Positions 20,325 through 27,257 of a stretch of 30,971 nt of DNA are shown one piece after another. Origin of the DNA: a virus; the IMG/VR virus record IMGVR_UViG_3300034279_001675, positions 1 through 30,971 of that record. One strand, 5' to 3'. A program made the position numbers and the translations under genes. The notes beneath the pieces were generated by a model, which worked only from the letters and a program-made list of their open reading frames with translations, ran no database searches and was not told the origin of the DNA. Within the stretch, counting starts at the first letter, position 1. Each line of letters opens with the position of its first letter.

Positions 20325-20643
20325 GCCAATTCGTATCTTCTGGCATTATTTCTACCTTCACTCCGGCTTCTTTGGATTTTTCTATAATGTCATGTAAAAC
20401 TCCGTGACCGTACATATTGGTTCCATAAGCATCTGTGTGACATTTATAAACAGAACCAGAATAGCCTTCAAACAAATAGAAATTTTCTTCTTGTGTGACT
20501 CTTGTGATGCCGCTATTCATCTTCCAAGAATCGCCATTCAAATAACCTCCATACCAACAAGCAAATACTTTATAAGTCAAAGGAAATTTTCCTCCCTCGA
20601 TCTTAACAACTAGCCATTTATGAGGAATGTATTCGTTATTCAT
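20305..20643 (-). CDS. Conserved phage hypothetical protein (GGYLNGDSWKMNSGI family)
   Basis: This 112-residue protein contains IPHKWLVVKI, YKVFACWYGGYLNGDSWKMNSGI, YSGSVYKC and MPEDTNWLDISYE, a well-conserved block pattern shared by many phage proteins of unknown function. It overlaps the upstream 63-residue gene by eight bases. Its last codons carry a promoter. Confidence 0.8.
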   Translation of the reverse strand: MNNEYIPHKWLVVKIEGGKFPLTYKVFACWYGGYLNGDSWKMNSGITRVTQEENFYLFEGYSGSVYKCHTDAYGTNMYGHGVLHDIIEKSKEAGVKVEIMPEDTNWLDISYE

Positions 20644-20827
20644 TTTTTAATGAAGATTCTTCTAATGCTCTTTTTGCAACATTTTTATACCATTCGACGT
20701 TATTAAATGGTTCTTTATCAGAAGGAGCAAGGGCAATTTCATTCAATGCTCCTTGAAGAATAAAATATTGTTTGGTAACTTCTACAATTTGTTTTTGCCA
20801 AATTGCTGCGTATGCTGCCTCAATCAT
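20636..20827 (-). CDS. Hypothetical helical protein
   Basis: This 63-residue helical protein begins MIEAAYAAIWQKQIVEVTKQYF and ends VAKRALEESSLKNE. It starts three bases after a 40-residue membrane peptide gene. No domain is recognised. Confidence 0.6.
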   Translation of the reverse strand: MIEAAYAAIWQKQIVEVTKQYFILQGALNEIALAPSDKEPFNNVEWYKNVAKRALEESSLKNE

Positions 20828-20830
20828 AGT

Positions 20831-20953
20831 TTATTTTTTACTAATAAGGGTTCTAGCTAATTCACAAAGATAGGCAAGTGGAGCAGTTAACAAAATAAAA
20901 GTTCCTAACCAAATCCAAAAGGAAGAAAATATAAATTGTAGTATTTGTAGCAT
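20831..20953 (-). CDS. 40-residue membrane peptide
   Basis: MLQILQFIFSSFWIWLGTF opens a frame dominated by one long hydrophobic helix (about residues 4-30), with a basic end (LARTLISKK). It fits exactly between two well-supported genes, six bases from the upstream stop and three from the next ATG. Function is unknown. Confidence 0.6.
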   Translation of the reverse strand: MLQILQFIFSSFWIWLGTFILLTAPLAYLCELARTLISKK

Positions 20954-20958
20954 AATTT

Positions 20959-21324
20959 TTATTTTTTAATCATTTCTGCTGCTTTTTCTACCAGATAAAC
21001 TTTTGGCGCGACTTTAATTTGAATCACATCTTTAACATCACGAAAAAGAACTACCAGTAAAGATATTGCAATAGGAATAGTAAAAACGAGAGTTATAATC
21101 ATCAATGGATGTTCATCTTTAAAAGATTCAATGAGATATGTTTTGAATTTAATATAAAGACTAAAAATAATTAATAATAAAATTAAAATTCCTACGATAT
21201 TAATCAATCCACTATAAAAATTCCAAATCAAAAATTCTTGAATAAACAAAGGAACTTCTGCATTTGCCCAATTTGTTACATTGCTTGCTTGTTCTATAAT
21301 CCAGTTTTGTATATTTTGATTCAT
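20959..21324 (-). CDS. Two-span membrane protein
   Basis: This is 121 residues from MNQNIQNWIIEQ. Hydrophobic helices lie at about 37-60 (INIVGILILLLIIFSLYI) and 76-98 (LMIITLVFTIPIAISLLVVLF), followed by a soluble tail with KVAPKVYLVEKAAEMIKK. The family is not recognised. It is part of a run of membrane-associated genes. Confidence 0.6.
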   Translation of the reverse strand: MNQNIQNWIIEQASNVTNWANAEVPLFIQEFLIWNFYSGLINIVGILILLLIIFSLYIKFKTYLIESFKDEHPLMIITLVFTIPIAISLLVVLFRDVKDVIQIKVAPKVYLVEKAAEMIKK

Positions 21325-21328
21325 AATT

Positions 21329-21562
21329 TTAATTTTCAATAATATCAAACCAAGTCAATTCTACTTCTTCATTTGTTTCTTCAAGTATAACGCCAGTTGA
21401 AGAAGAAGCGACACTGATTTTTTTAACTGTATATATTTCTCCAGAAACTAGTTTCTTTGCATTCTCAATTCTATTTATAAACCAATGTATGGTAGATTCT
21501 CTAAATCTAATCTTGTCTCCAACTTTGGTGTTTTGGTATGTTGCGTATTTTTTAGGTATCAT
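21329..21562 (-). CDS. Hypothetical protein with SH3-like strand pattern
   Basis: This 77-residue protein is rich in short beta strands: KVGDKIRFRES, VSGEIYTVKKISV, GVILEETNEEVELTWFDI. The pattern suggests a small SH3-like barrel of the type common in phage accessory proteins. It overlaps the upstream coding region by 11 bases. Confidence 0.55.
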   Translation of the reverse strand: MIPKKYATYQNTKVGDKIRFRESTIHWFINRIENAKKLVSGEIYTVKKISVASSSTGVILEETNEEVELTWFDIIEN

Positions 21563-21833
21563 TTTTTTTTAGTTGTGCTATCTCTTCTTTAAGTTTTCTG
21601 TTCTCAAGAATAAGATCTGTAATTACATCGTGTTGAGCTATAACAACAGGGTTTTTAGTATGTTTTTTAAGCACGCCTCTTTTCACATAGAAATCCAAAG
21701 TTTCTTCTGTATACTCTTTAATCCAATGCCCTTGTTCTTTAAATTTTTTCATCTCTTGCAAATAGAATGTTTTGTTTTCTTCATCATAAACAAACAATTC
21801 ACCGTCATCAATTCTTTCGTAAAATGTATTCAT
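21552..21833 (-). CDS. Hypothetical protein with C-terminal coiled coil
   Basis: This is 93 residues from MNTFYERIDDGELF; the ATG overlaps the upstream TGA (ATGA). The N-terminal half is mixed and acidic, with WIKEYTEETLDFYVKRGVL. The end (ITDLILENRKLKEEIAQLKK) is a leucine-zipper-like coiled coil, so dimerisation is likely. Confidence 0.6.
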   Translation of the reverse strand: MNTFYERIDDGELFVYDEENKTFYLQEMKKFKEQGHWIKEYTEETLDFYVKRGVLKKHTKNPVVIAQHDVITDLILENRKLKEEIAQLKKNDT

Positions 21834-22279
21834 TTGTAATAAAAACAAATTAAAATTAAAATAAAAACAATAGCAATAGATAGAATAATTGAAGTATCGA
21901 TTAAATGTCTCAGAAATTTATTAGTAGCTTTTTTAAATTCTTGTAGCTCTTTTTGTAGTTTTTCCATTCGTTCCTCTGTAATTGCTTTGTTTCCGTATAT
22001 TTCAGCCGAAATATAATGTAGTTCAGACTGCAATGCATTTAGATCTTTGCTTGTATCATTTGCTAATAGTTCTACGTCTTTTTTAATACGCTGAATGTGA
22101 TCGCAATCAATTAGACTATTATTAATAATTTCTGAGTCAATTGTTAAACCGTTTGATCCTATAAGATTAGGAATTGATGCATTATAATCGTATTTCATTG
22201 CATTAAATGGGTATGAAGTAAAATCATTTCCTACAACTGCTCCAAAGCCAAAATCCGATTTGTTATAATCTTGTTTCAT
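21830..22279 (-). CDS. Tail-anchored coiled-coil membrane protein
   Basis: The protein has 149 residues. An Asn/Tyr/Gly-rich N-terminal 50 residues is followed by a long helix (about 60-120, with LQSELHYISAE and MEKLQKELQEFKKAT). A C-terminal membrane span ends it (SIILSIAIVFILILICFYYK). The topology suggests a cytoplasmic coiled coil anchored in the inner membrane. The family is not recognised. Confidence 0.65.
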   Translation of the reverse strand: MKQDYNKSDFGFGAVVGNDFTSYPFNAMKYDYNASIPNLIGSNGLTIDSEIINNSLIDCDHIQRIKKDVELLANDTSKDLNALQSELHYISAEIYGNKAITEERMEKLQKELQEFKKATNKFLRHLIDTSIILSIAIVFILILICFYYK

Positions 22280-22506
22280 TTAATTTCTTTAGCTGTTCTG
22301 AGAACTTCGTCGGAAATGTGTCCAAACCAAAAACGACCTTTTAATTCTTTTAATCCGCTAAAACTATATTCTATTGTTCGATCTTGTGTGGTTGAAAGTG
22401 TTACTGTTCTTTTTTCTTCATCGCAACCAATTATAAACCATTTATTCAACCACACAAGATTTAATGTCATTGGATGTACACTTACGAATGTTACTGGTAT
22501 TTTCAT
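22276..22506 (-). CDS. Hypothetical beta-rich protein
   Basis: This 76-residue protein begins MKIPVTFVSVHPMTLNLVWL, with GCDEEKRTVTLSTTQD and GLKELKGRFWFGHI. Its start and stop overlap neighbours as ATGA. No domain is recognised. Confidence 0.55.
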   Translation of the reverse strand: MKIPVTFVSVHPMTLNLVWLNKWFIIGCDEEKRTVTLSTTQDRTIEYSFSGLKELKGRFWFGHISDEVLRTAKEIK

Positions 22507-22859
22507 TTAGTTAGTTTGTTGAGTTCCGTGATTTTTTTTTTTGCTTCGGTTAATTCTGCTATTTGCGATTCCAAAAAATCTATTCTTGATACAGCATAAG
22601 AAAGTATATCACACATTGCAGAATTGTCAATTACAACAGGTTTAATTTCTCCACGGAGTTTGTCGTTCAGACTAGCAAGACTTCTGAAATCTCCATCAGG
22701 TTTTAATTTTTTAAAGTGTTTGATATCGTTTTCATTTTGAACAAGAATAACACAGTCAGTCTTTTTTACTCCTTCCATCATAGCTGTTGTGTGACCAACT
22801 CGACGCCTATATGCGAAGTAATCAGCTAAAATTTTTAATGTAGAAGTATTTTTAATCAT
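22503..22859 (-). CDS. Small P-loop-like phage protein with coiled-coil tail
   Basis: This is 118 residues from MIKNTSTLKILADYF, four bases after the YopX stop. RRRVGHTTAMMEGV resembles a shortened Walker A segment (G-H-T-T instead of G-K-T/S). VILVQNEND and PVVIDNSAM are placed like following strands with a Walker B-type Asp. A charged helix ends it (SQIAELTEAKKKITELNKL). I have seen similar phage proteins, all hypothetical. The Lys needed for ATP hydrolysis is missing, so catalysis is doubtful. Confidence 0.5.
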   Translation of the reverse strand: MIKNTSTLKILADYFAYRRRVGHTTAMMEGVKKTDCVILVQNENDIKHFKKLKPDGDFRSLASLNDKLRGEIKPVVIDNSAMCDILSYAVSRIDFLESQIAELTEAKKKITELNKLTK

Positions 22860-22863
22860 TGTT

Positions 22864-23226
22864 TTATAATAATTCTGGATTAGCAAATTTATTTCCAATT
22901 ACCTTAACCTCACAATAATCGTTTAAATGCGGCAACCAAAAAAAGCTAAGAGTTCCTTCGTGTTTAGTAAACTTCGCCAAATATGCTCCTTCAACAAATT
23001 GAATCTCTGCTCTATGTAAGCCTTCTCTGTCTTTTCTTTTTAATTCAATTATATCGCCTTCCCATATTTCATTTCCGAAATGATCCTCTAATCCTGTATA
23101 TTGAGAAGGAACTAAAATTCTCCATTCTCTTTCATCAAACAATTCATCAACAAGTCCATTGTATTTGTATTGTTGGACAAATGCTTTCCCCTGCGGACTC
23201 CAGAAGCGAAACTTGATCGTTCTCAT
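22864..23226 (-). CDS. YopX family protein (copy 4)
   Basis: This 120-residue protein has IKFRFWSPQGKAFV, SQYTGLEDHFGNEIWEGDII and VKVIGNKFANPELL, the diagnostic YopX segments; the ANPELL end is particularly typical. It is separated from the other three copies by more than seven kilobases. It overlaps the upstream membrane peptide gene by four bases. Confidence 0.9.
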   Translation of the reverse strand: MRTIKFRFWSPQGKAFVQQYKYNGLVDELFDEREWRILVPSQYTGLEDHFGNEIWEGDIIELKRKDREGLHRAEIQFVEGAYLAKFTKHEGTLSFFWLPHLNDYCEVKVIGNKFANPELL

Positions 23227-23405
23227 CTTGCGTCTAATAGAACTTTAATTTGTTCGGGCGTCCAGTTTTTCTGGATAGCCTCCTTGATAAGTTCTGCTTT
23301 CCTATTCCTGTCTTGATGTTCTGACGCAGCTAGAAAAACGAAAAACGAAAATGCAAATGCGATCATTAGAATGCAGGAAACAATAAATGGGTCAAAATTT
23401 TTCAT
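23223..23405 (-). CDS. Single-span membrane protein with SHOCT-like tail
   Basis: This 60-residue protein has one N-terminal membrane helix (about 7-28, VSCILMIAFAFSFFVFLA). A soluble tail ends KAELIKEAIQKNWTPEQIKVLLDAR, where the PEQI-x-x-LL pattern recalls short C-terminal SHOCT-type helices. It is probably inner-membrane anchored. Function is unknown. Confidence 0.6.
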   Translation of the reverse strand: MKNFDPFIVSCILMIAFAFSFFVFLAASEHQDRNRKAELIKEAIQKNWTPEQIKVLLDAR

Positions 23406-23408
23406 AAA

Positions 23409-23675
23409 TTATTTATTAATTAAATCTTCGTAATTTTTATTCAAGGTTTCTAGATAATGCGCAAAGTCGTCAATTTTCTGATCCTCATTACTTACGTTAT
23501 AGACATAATCAAAAAGAAAGTCTTTACCTTGCTCCGTAAGGTTTAAACCTTCAGATAATCTTTCAAAGTAGTCGTCTTGAACATCTCTGAGCTTTTCAAA
23601 GAAACTCTTAACTTCGTAGATCGCGTCTTCTGGATGCTTGCCTTCTGGCGTATATGGTTTTGTATAGTCACTCAT
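23409..23675 (-). CDS. Hypothetical acidic protein
   Basis: This 88-residue acidic protein is predicted to be largely helical: YEVKSFFEKLRDVQDDYFERLSEGLNL, GKDFLFDYVYNVSNEDQK and FAHYLETLNKNYEDLI. The start overlaps the upstream gene's stop by four bases. No domain is recognised. Confidence 0.6.
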   Translation of the reverse strand: MSDYTKPYTPEGKHPEDAIYEVKSFFEKLRDVQDDYFERLSEGLNLTEQGKDFLFDYVYNVSNEDQKIDDFAHYLETLNKNYEDLINK

Positions 23676-23944
23676 TTCTCTATTGTATATGTTGTTTTTA
23701 TTTTTACAAGCTCAAATTCTAAAAAATTTTCATTTCCGTAATTTGGAATGTTATTAAATGAACTTCTCTTTAAAAACAGTTCAAGATAATCTCTAGCTGC
23801 TACAATTAAACAATCCTTGAAATCTACTAATTCTATAGCGGTTGCACTTAATTCTAAATCATCGTTTTTGAAATTAACCCATTTTTTTGTAGGTTTATGT
23901 TGAATTGCGTACTTGTATTCTTCAAATGTATTATTTTTTTCCAT
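23672..23944 (-). CDS. Hypothetical protein
   Basis: This is 90 residues from MEKNNTFEEYKYAI; the ATG lies inside the end of the 29-residue membrane peptide gene. The core contains KPTKKWVNFKNDDLELSATAIELVDFKDCLIVAARDYLELFL. No domain is recognised. Confidence 0.6.
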   Translation of the reverse strand: MEKNNTFEEYKYAIQHKPTKKWVNFKNDDLELSATAIELVDFKDCLIVAARDYLELFLKRSSFNNIPNYGNENFLEFELVKIKTTYTIEK

Positions 23945-24020
23945 CGACATCATTGTAGCAATAAACTGCCCATGCACTTAAAATTAAAGTTAAAATAAAT
24001 GTGAAAATCGCCATTGTCAT
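23931..24020 (-). CDS. 29-residue single-span membrane peptide
   Basis: MTMAIFTFILTLILSAWAVY is one continuous membrane helix, followed by CYNDVDGKK. It starts one base after the phosphoesterase stop and overlaps the next gene by 14 bases. Both junctions are typical of this genome, so it is likely real. Function is unknown. Confidence 0.55.
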   Translation of the reverse strand: MTMAIFTFILTLILSAWAVYCYNDVDGKK

Positions 24021-24021
24021 A

Positions 24022-24684
24022 TTATTCGTATTGTTTTAAAGTTATTGTTCCTTTTTCGTCAATTATCGCGTATGTAATTGGCAAATCACATTGAGAGCCT
24101 AAGTTCACGCATTCTATGCCGCCAACATAATACTGTTTAGGAACATGAGTGTGGCCAAAGCAAACTGCATCATATTTATTATTGTAGCAATATTGAGCAA
24201 TTCTTACTGTTAAGTCATGCGCCGCTCCGTGCCATGTTTTAATTTTGGTTTTAAGTTTTCTTGTAAGTTTTTGCTTTTTATCTATTTTTTGCAATATGTA
24301 ATATATTCCAGAAGCGAGTTCTGTTAAAAATGGTCTAGCAGTAATAAAGAAATCAAACTTGTCTCCATGAGTAAATAAAATTCTTTTTTTATTAATTTCC
24401 TGGATATATTCATTTACAAACTCAAAGCCTAAAAGGGCAGAAATTGTTTCTAGATCTTTATCATGGTTTCCTTTAATAAAAATGCATTTTTTATTTTTTG
24501 AAATTTTTCTAAGCGCGGATAGGACTTTCCATTGTTTCTTGCAGAGTCTATGGATATTATAACTATCCAATAGGTCGCCACAAATTATCAGGGTGTCATA
24601 GGTTTCATTTTCAAGAAGATGAAGAGTCAAACTTGCTTGACATATTGGGCTACCTAAATGAATGTCAGATAATGCTAAAATCAT
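24022..24684 (-). CDS. LpxH-like calcineurin-type phosphoesterase
   Basis: The protein has 220 residues. SDIHLGSP near the N-terminus, IICGDLLDSYN, FIKGNHDKDL, LFTHGDKFD and FGHTHVPKQYY are the five metal-binding blocks, in the order found in the UDP-2,3-diacylglucosamine hydrolase (LpxH/YbbF) family and related phosphoesterases. LpxH makes lipid X in outer-membrane synthesis. Without its membrane-associated helices being clear here, the substrate is uncertain. It lies next to a PQ-loop membrane protein. Confidence 0.85.
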   Translation of the reverse strand: MILALSDIHLGSPICQASLTLHLLENETYDTLIICGDLLDSYNIHRLCKKQWKVLSALRKISKNKKCIFIKGNHDKDLETISALLGFEFVNEYIQEINKKRILFTHGDKFDFFITARPFLTELASGIYYILQKIDKKQKLTRKLKTKIKTWHGAAHDLTVRIAQYCYNNKYDAVCFGHTHVPKQYYVGGIECVNLGSQCDLPITYAIIDEKGTITLKQYE

Positions 24685-24685
24685 A

Positions 24686-24958
24686 TTATTGTTTTCCGTA
24701 AAGGTTCCAAAGTATTAACATGGTAATTGCTGATAAAAGTCCACCCAAAGCACAAACAAAAACCCAAATGTTATTGCTGCCAAATGTCGCGTAAATGATA
24801 GAAAATATATGACCAGAAACTACTAATCCTAGAGATCCAACAGAAATGTCTTTTGCTGATTTAGTTTTAATAGTTTTAATAATTTGCGGTATTGTGCAAA
24901 ACAAATAACAGAATGTCATCAATATTCCGGATATTTGATATACTAGTGTGTTAATCAT
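24686..24958 (-). CDS. SemiSWEET/PQ-loop-like membrane protein
   Basis: This is 90 residues from MINTLVYQISGILM, overlapping the upstream TGA. Three membrane helices and the motif TIPQIIKTIKTKSAKDISVG near residue 22 match the three-helix PQ-loop (SemiSWEET) family, whose dimers transport sugars or other small solutes. Length and Pro-Gln position fit well. Such proteins are unusual in phages, and the transported solute cannot be predicted. Confidence 0.75.
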   Translation of the reverse strand: MINTLVYQISGILMTFCYLFCTIPQIIKTIKTKSAKDISVGSLGLVVSGHIFSIIYATFGSNNIWVFVCALGGLLSAITMLILWNLYGKQ

Positions 24959-25221
24959 ATATTCCATGTTGTTGTGCAAATATTGTCACCACATTGTTCG
25001 CATGTATGCTCATCGTACTCGTAATCATCATATTCAAAAAGTTGTACAACACTTTCAAATTGAATGGTATTTTCTTTAATTCCTTCTTTGATCTTAATAA
25101 AGAGATAATCCAAAATCTCTTCTTGTTTTTCTTCAGGAATATCTGAAATAGGAGTTTCGTTTATATAAAACCCAAAAGCTGTACAGCCTGTTACCTGTTC
25201 AAATTTATATTTAGTTTCCAT
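24955..25221 (-). CDS. Hypothetical protein with C-terminal CxxC
   Basis: This 88-residue acidic protein begins METKYKFEQVTGCTAFGFYINETPI and ends DEHTCEQCGDNICTTTWNI, where the CEQC pair plus a later Cys could bind metal. The start overlaps the 56-residue membrane protein gene. No family is assigned. Confidence 0.6.
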   Translation of the reverse strand: METKYKFEQVTGCTAFGFYINETPISDIPEEKQEEILDYLFIKIKEGIKENTIQFESVVQLFEYDDYEYDEHTCEQCGDNICTTTWNI

Positions 25222-25381
25222 GTTTTTCTTGTAATTCTTTTTCCACCATTTGTTCCAATTCTTCCATGTCTAATTTGCTTTGCGTTTGTATATGATAATT
25301 AAAAACAAAAGCCGTCAACATTAGGGCAATAATAATTAAAAAAAATAAAATCTTTTCAAGAATTGGCGTTATAGTCTTCAT
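25211..25381 (-). CDS. 56-residue single-span membrane protein
   Basis: MKTITPILEKILFFLIIIAL starts a frame with one membrane helix (about 10-28) and an acidic, coiled tail (LDMEELEQMVEKELQEKHGN). Its ATG overlaps the end of the upstream gene (26 bases) and its end overlaps the next ATG. Function is unknown. Confidence 0.6.
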   Translation of the reverse strand: MKTITPILEKILFFLIIIALMLTAFVFNYHIQTQSKLDMEELEQMVEKELQEKHGN

Positions 25382-25721
25382 ATTCTTTTGCTCCTTCTGC
25401 TGCTTCTTTATATAGAGAGGGACCGATTACAACTAATGGATCCGCTTTGGCTAATTCATATACATGAAGAACGGTGCCATAAAGTTTTCTTGCAATTTTT
25501 TCTAGTTTTTGATTCAACAAGCCTACAGGTTCACAAGTATAACAACTCCCTTGAAATCCTTCTATAAAGTTCTCTTTTTGTTTTTGTACAAGAATTCTAC
25601 CATATCTTTCAATAGCTTCAAGTGTATAAGAATCTAATTTTTGCAAACATCCGTCGGCGGATAATCCGCTTTGATAAAATGCAAACTCTTCAAGCTGTTC
25701 CAAGTTCTTCGTGGTCGTCAT
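25356..25721 (-). CDS. Hypothetical protein
   Basis: This 121-residue helical protein contains EEFAFYQSGLSADGCLQKLDSYTLEAIERYGRILV and GSCYTCEPVGLLNQKLEKIARKLYG. The YQSGLSADGCLxxLDxYT pattern looks conserved in phages, but I cannot name a family. It overlaps the upstream gene by 32 bases. Confidence 0.6.
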   Translation of the reverse strand: MTTTKNLEQLEEFAFYQSGLSADGCLQKLDSYTLEAIERYGRILVQKQKENFIEGFQGSCYTCEPVGLLNQKLEKIARKLYGTVLHVYELAKADPLVVIGPSLYKEAAEGAKEYEDYNANS

Positions 25722-26202
25722 TTTTTTCTCCTTTTGCGTCTTTTTCTTTCCAATAAGCTTCGGTTGATTCGTCGCAAGCTTTGTATCCTAGCTTTCTTGC
25801 TTCTTCGTAACAGAGAGTCATATACCAGCCCCCTTTTGAGCAAAGGCGACCATATTCTCCAGAGACTTCACAAACTTGAGCGGAACGCCTTTCTGTTTCT
25901 GTAATTATGTCGTCTATAATATCCCATTCTATTCTTGATCCACCTTCCCCGCTGTAATAAAAACTGAGTGTTGCGAGTTTTGATTTTATTTGTGTAGCTA
26001 CAACCTGAATTGGGCTACCATTCTTTGTACAAAGATCACAAAAGTACTGGAGTTTTTCCATGCATTTATCAAGAAGATCATTCCAACCATCGCCATCTGT
26101 TTCAATTCCAAAAGCCATGCATGTCTGCATTGGATCCCCTCTATAATCTCTTAGAATTTTTGGATACTTTTTAACAAATTCAAGCTCTGTCTCGTATTTC
26201 AT
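25690..26202 (-). CDS. Conserved phage hypothetical protein
   Basis: This is 170 residues from MKYETELEFVKKYP. CMAFGIETDGDGWNDLLDKCMEKLQYF, VVATQIKSKLATLSFYY and CEVSGEYGRLCSKGGWYMTLCYEEA match a widespread phage family with a degenerate C-terminal zinc-like region, without known function. The start is set by a promoter whose -10 box ends seven bases upstream. Confidence 0.8.
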   Translation of the reverse strand: MKYETELEFVKKYPKILRDYRGDPMQTCMAFGIETDGDGWNDLLDKCMEKLQYFCDLCTKNGSPIQVVATQIKSKLATLSFYYSGEGGSRIEWDIIDDIITETERRSAQVCEVSGEYGRLCSKGGWYMTLCYEEARKLGYKACDESTEAYWKEKDAKGEKNDDHEELGTA

Positions 26203-26209
26203 ATAAACA

Positions 26210-26237
26210 ATATTAATATATTTTTGAAAGAAGTCAA
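26210..26237 (-). promoter_or_regulatory. Sigma70 promoter, minus strand, leaderless spacing
   Basis: TTGACT, 16-base spacer, TAATAT, ending seven bases before the ATG of the 170-residue gene. It overlaps an oppositely directed promoter-like element, so this short region faces both ways. Confidence 0.65.
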
Positions 26238-26251
26238 TAGAAAAATACAAT
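26224..26251 (+). promoter_or_regulatory. Possible sigma70-like promoter for the LAGLIDADG gene
   Basis: TTGAAA, 16-base spacer, TACAAT on the plus strand, 19 bases before the endonuclease ATG. It shares its DNA with the divergent minus-strand promoter. It is weaker evidence than for the embedded promoters. Confidence 0.4.
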
Positions 26252-26257
26252 ATAAAA

Positions 26258-26265
26258 GATAAATA
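26258..26265 (+). promoter_or_regulatory. T4-late-like octamer before the LAGLIDADG gene
   Basis: GATAAATA matches TATAAATA at 7 of 8 positions and occupies -13 to -6 from the ATG, the same position as in the HNH and GIY-YIG genes. Confidence 0.5.
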
Positions 26266-26270
26266 CTTAT

Positions 26271-27251
26271 ATGACCAAATTAAATAATACGGAACGCGAA
26301 GAGTTTATATGTCAAGCATATCTTAACAGAACGCATACTACGACACAGCTTCAAAAAGAATTTAAAATATATCCAAATGAAATATACAAAGTGTTAAAGA
26401 AAAACAATATAGAACTCAGAGGTGCAAATTTACCAAAAGAAAAAGCATTAAAAATTTGTGAAGAATACAAAAGCGGAAAAAGCTTAAAGAAGGTATGTGA
26501 GGAATTGAGTGTGGCTGAATCTACAGTATCAAAAATTATAAAAAAGTATAAAATAGAGACGAGAAAAGAAGCTGGACAATTTCCAAGAAAATATAATTTA
26601 GATGAAACGATATTAAAAAATATAGACACATTCGAAAAGGCTCAGTTTTTGGGATTAATATACTCGGATGGATCTCTATCTAAATACAGTAAAAATATAT
26701 CAATTAGATTAAGAGAAGATGATAAAGATTACTTGGATGATTGGAGAATTAATTTTTTAAAAACTAACAAACCATTGGGTTATACATATACTCCAAAAAT
26801 GGTGGGACCAATTACAGGAAAAGTTTATAATAAAACCTTAGGAACTAGCATTCTTGATATTTCATCTATAAACATATATAAAGATGCATTAAAATTGGGA
26901 TTGTGTCCAAATAAAACTAAAGCAAATCTACCAATGCCAAATATTCCAGAAGAACTAAAAATAGCATTTATTTTAGGATTATTCGAAGGGGATGGAACTA
27001 TAACTTACAGCCCAAATAACAGAACCAGATATTTTTCCATAGCTTGTCAAGAAAATATGGGATTAGATATTAAAAGGTATTTTGATTCTATTGGATTATT
27101 TTCTTCTTTTAAGAAACGAAAATATATATGTACAGTTACAATTGCACGTAAAAACGATCTCGAAAAACTTTATAATTTGCTCTATCAAGATGCATCAATA
27201 TACATGAAAAGAAAGAAGTTAAAATTCGAGGAAGCCCTAAATGCTTTTTAA
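26271..27251 (+). CDS. LAGLIDADG homing endonuclease with N-terminal helix-turn-helix
   Basis: This 326-residue protein is the only gene on the plus strand. Residues 1-95 hold two HTH-like units (TTQLQKEFKIYPNEIYKVLKK; SLKKVCEELSVAESTVSKIIKKY). The two LAGLIDADG helices are FLGLIYSDGSL (126-136) and FILGLFEGDGTI (232-243), with Asp133 and Asp240 as likely metal ligands, so it is a two-repeat monomer. It is free-standing, placed between a divergent gene and a convergent one whose stop is six bases away. The call is very secure. Confidence 0.93.
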   Translation: MTKLNNTEREEFICQAYLNRTHTTTQLQKEFKIYPNEIYKVLKKNNIELRGANLPKEKALKICEEYKSGKSLKKVCEELSVAESTVSKIIKKYKIETRKEAGQFPRKYNLDETILKNIDTFEKAQFLGLIYSDGSLSKYSKNISIRLREDDKDYLDDWRINFLKTNKPLGYTYTPKMVGPITGKVYNKTLGTSILDISSINIYKDALKLGLCPNKTKANLPMPNIPEELKIAFILGLFEGDGTITYSPNNRTRYFSIACQENMGLDIKRYFDSIGLFSSFKKRKYICTVTIARKNDLEKLYNLLYQDASIYMKRKKLKFEEALNAF

Positions 27252-27257
27252 CTCTTA

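Noticed and set aside
23405-23420. AATAAATA four bases before the 60-residue membrane protein ATG
   Set aside because: The spacing differs by one base from the endonuclease pattern and the sequence is simple AT-rich gap, so it is not counted with that set.
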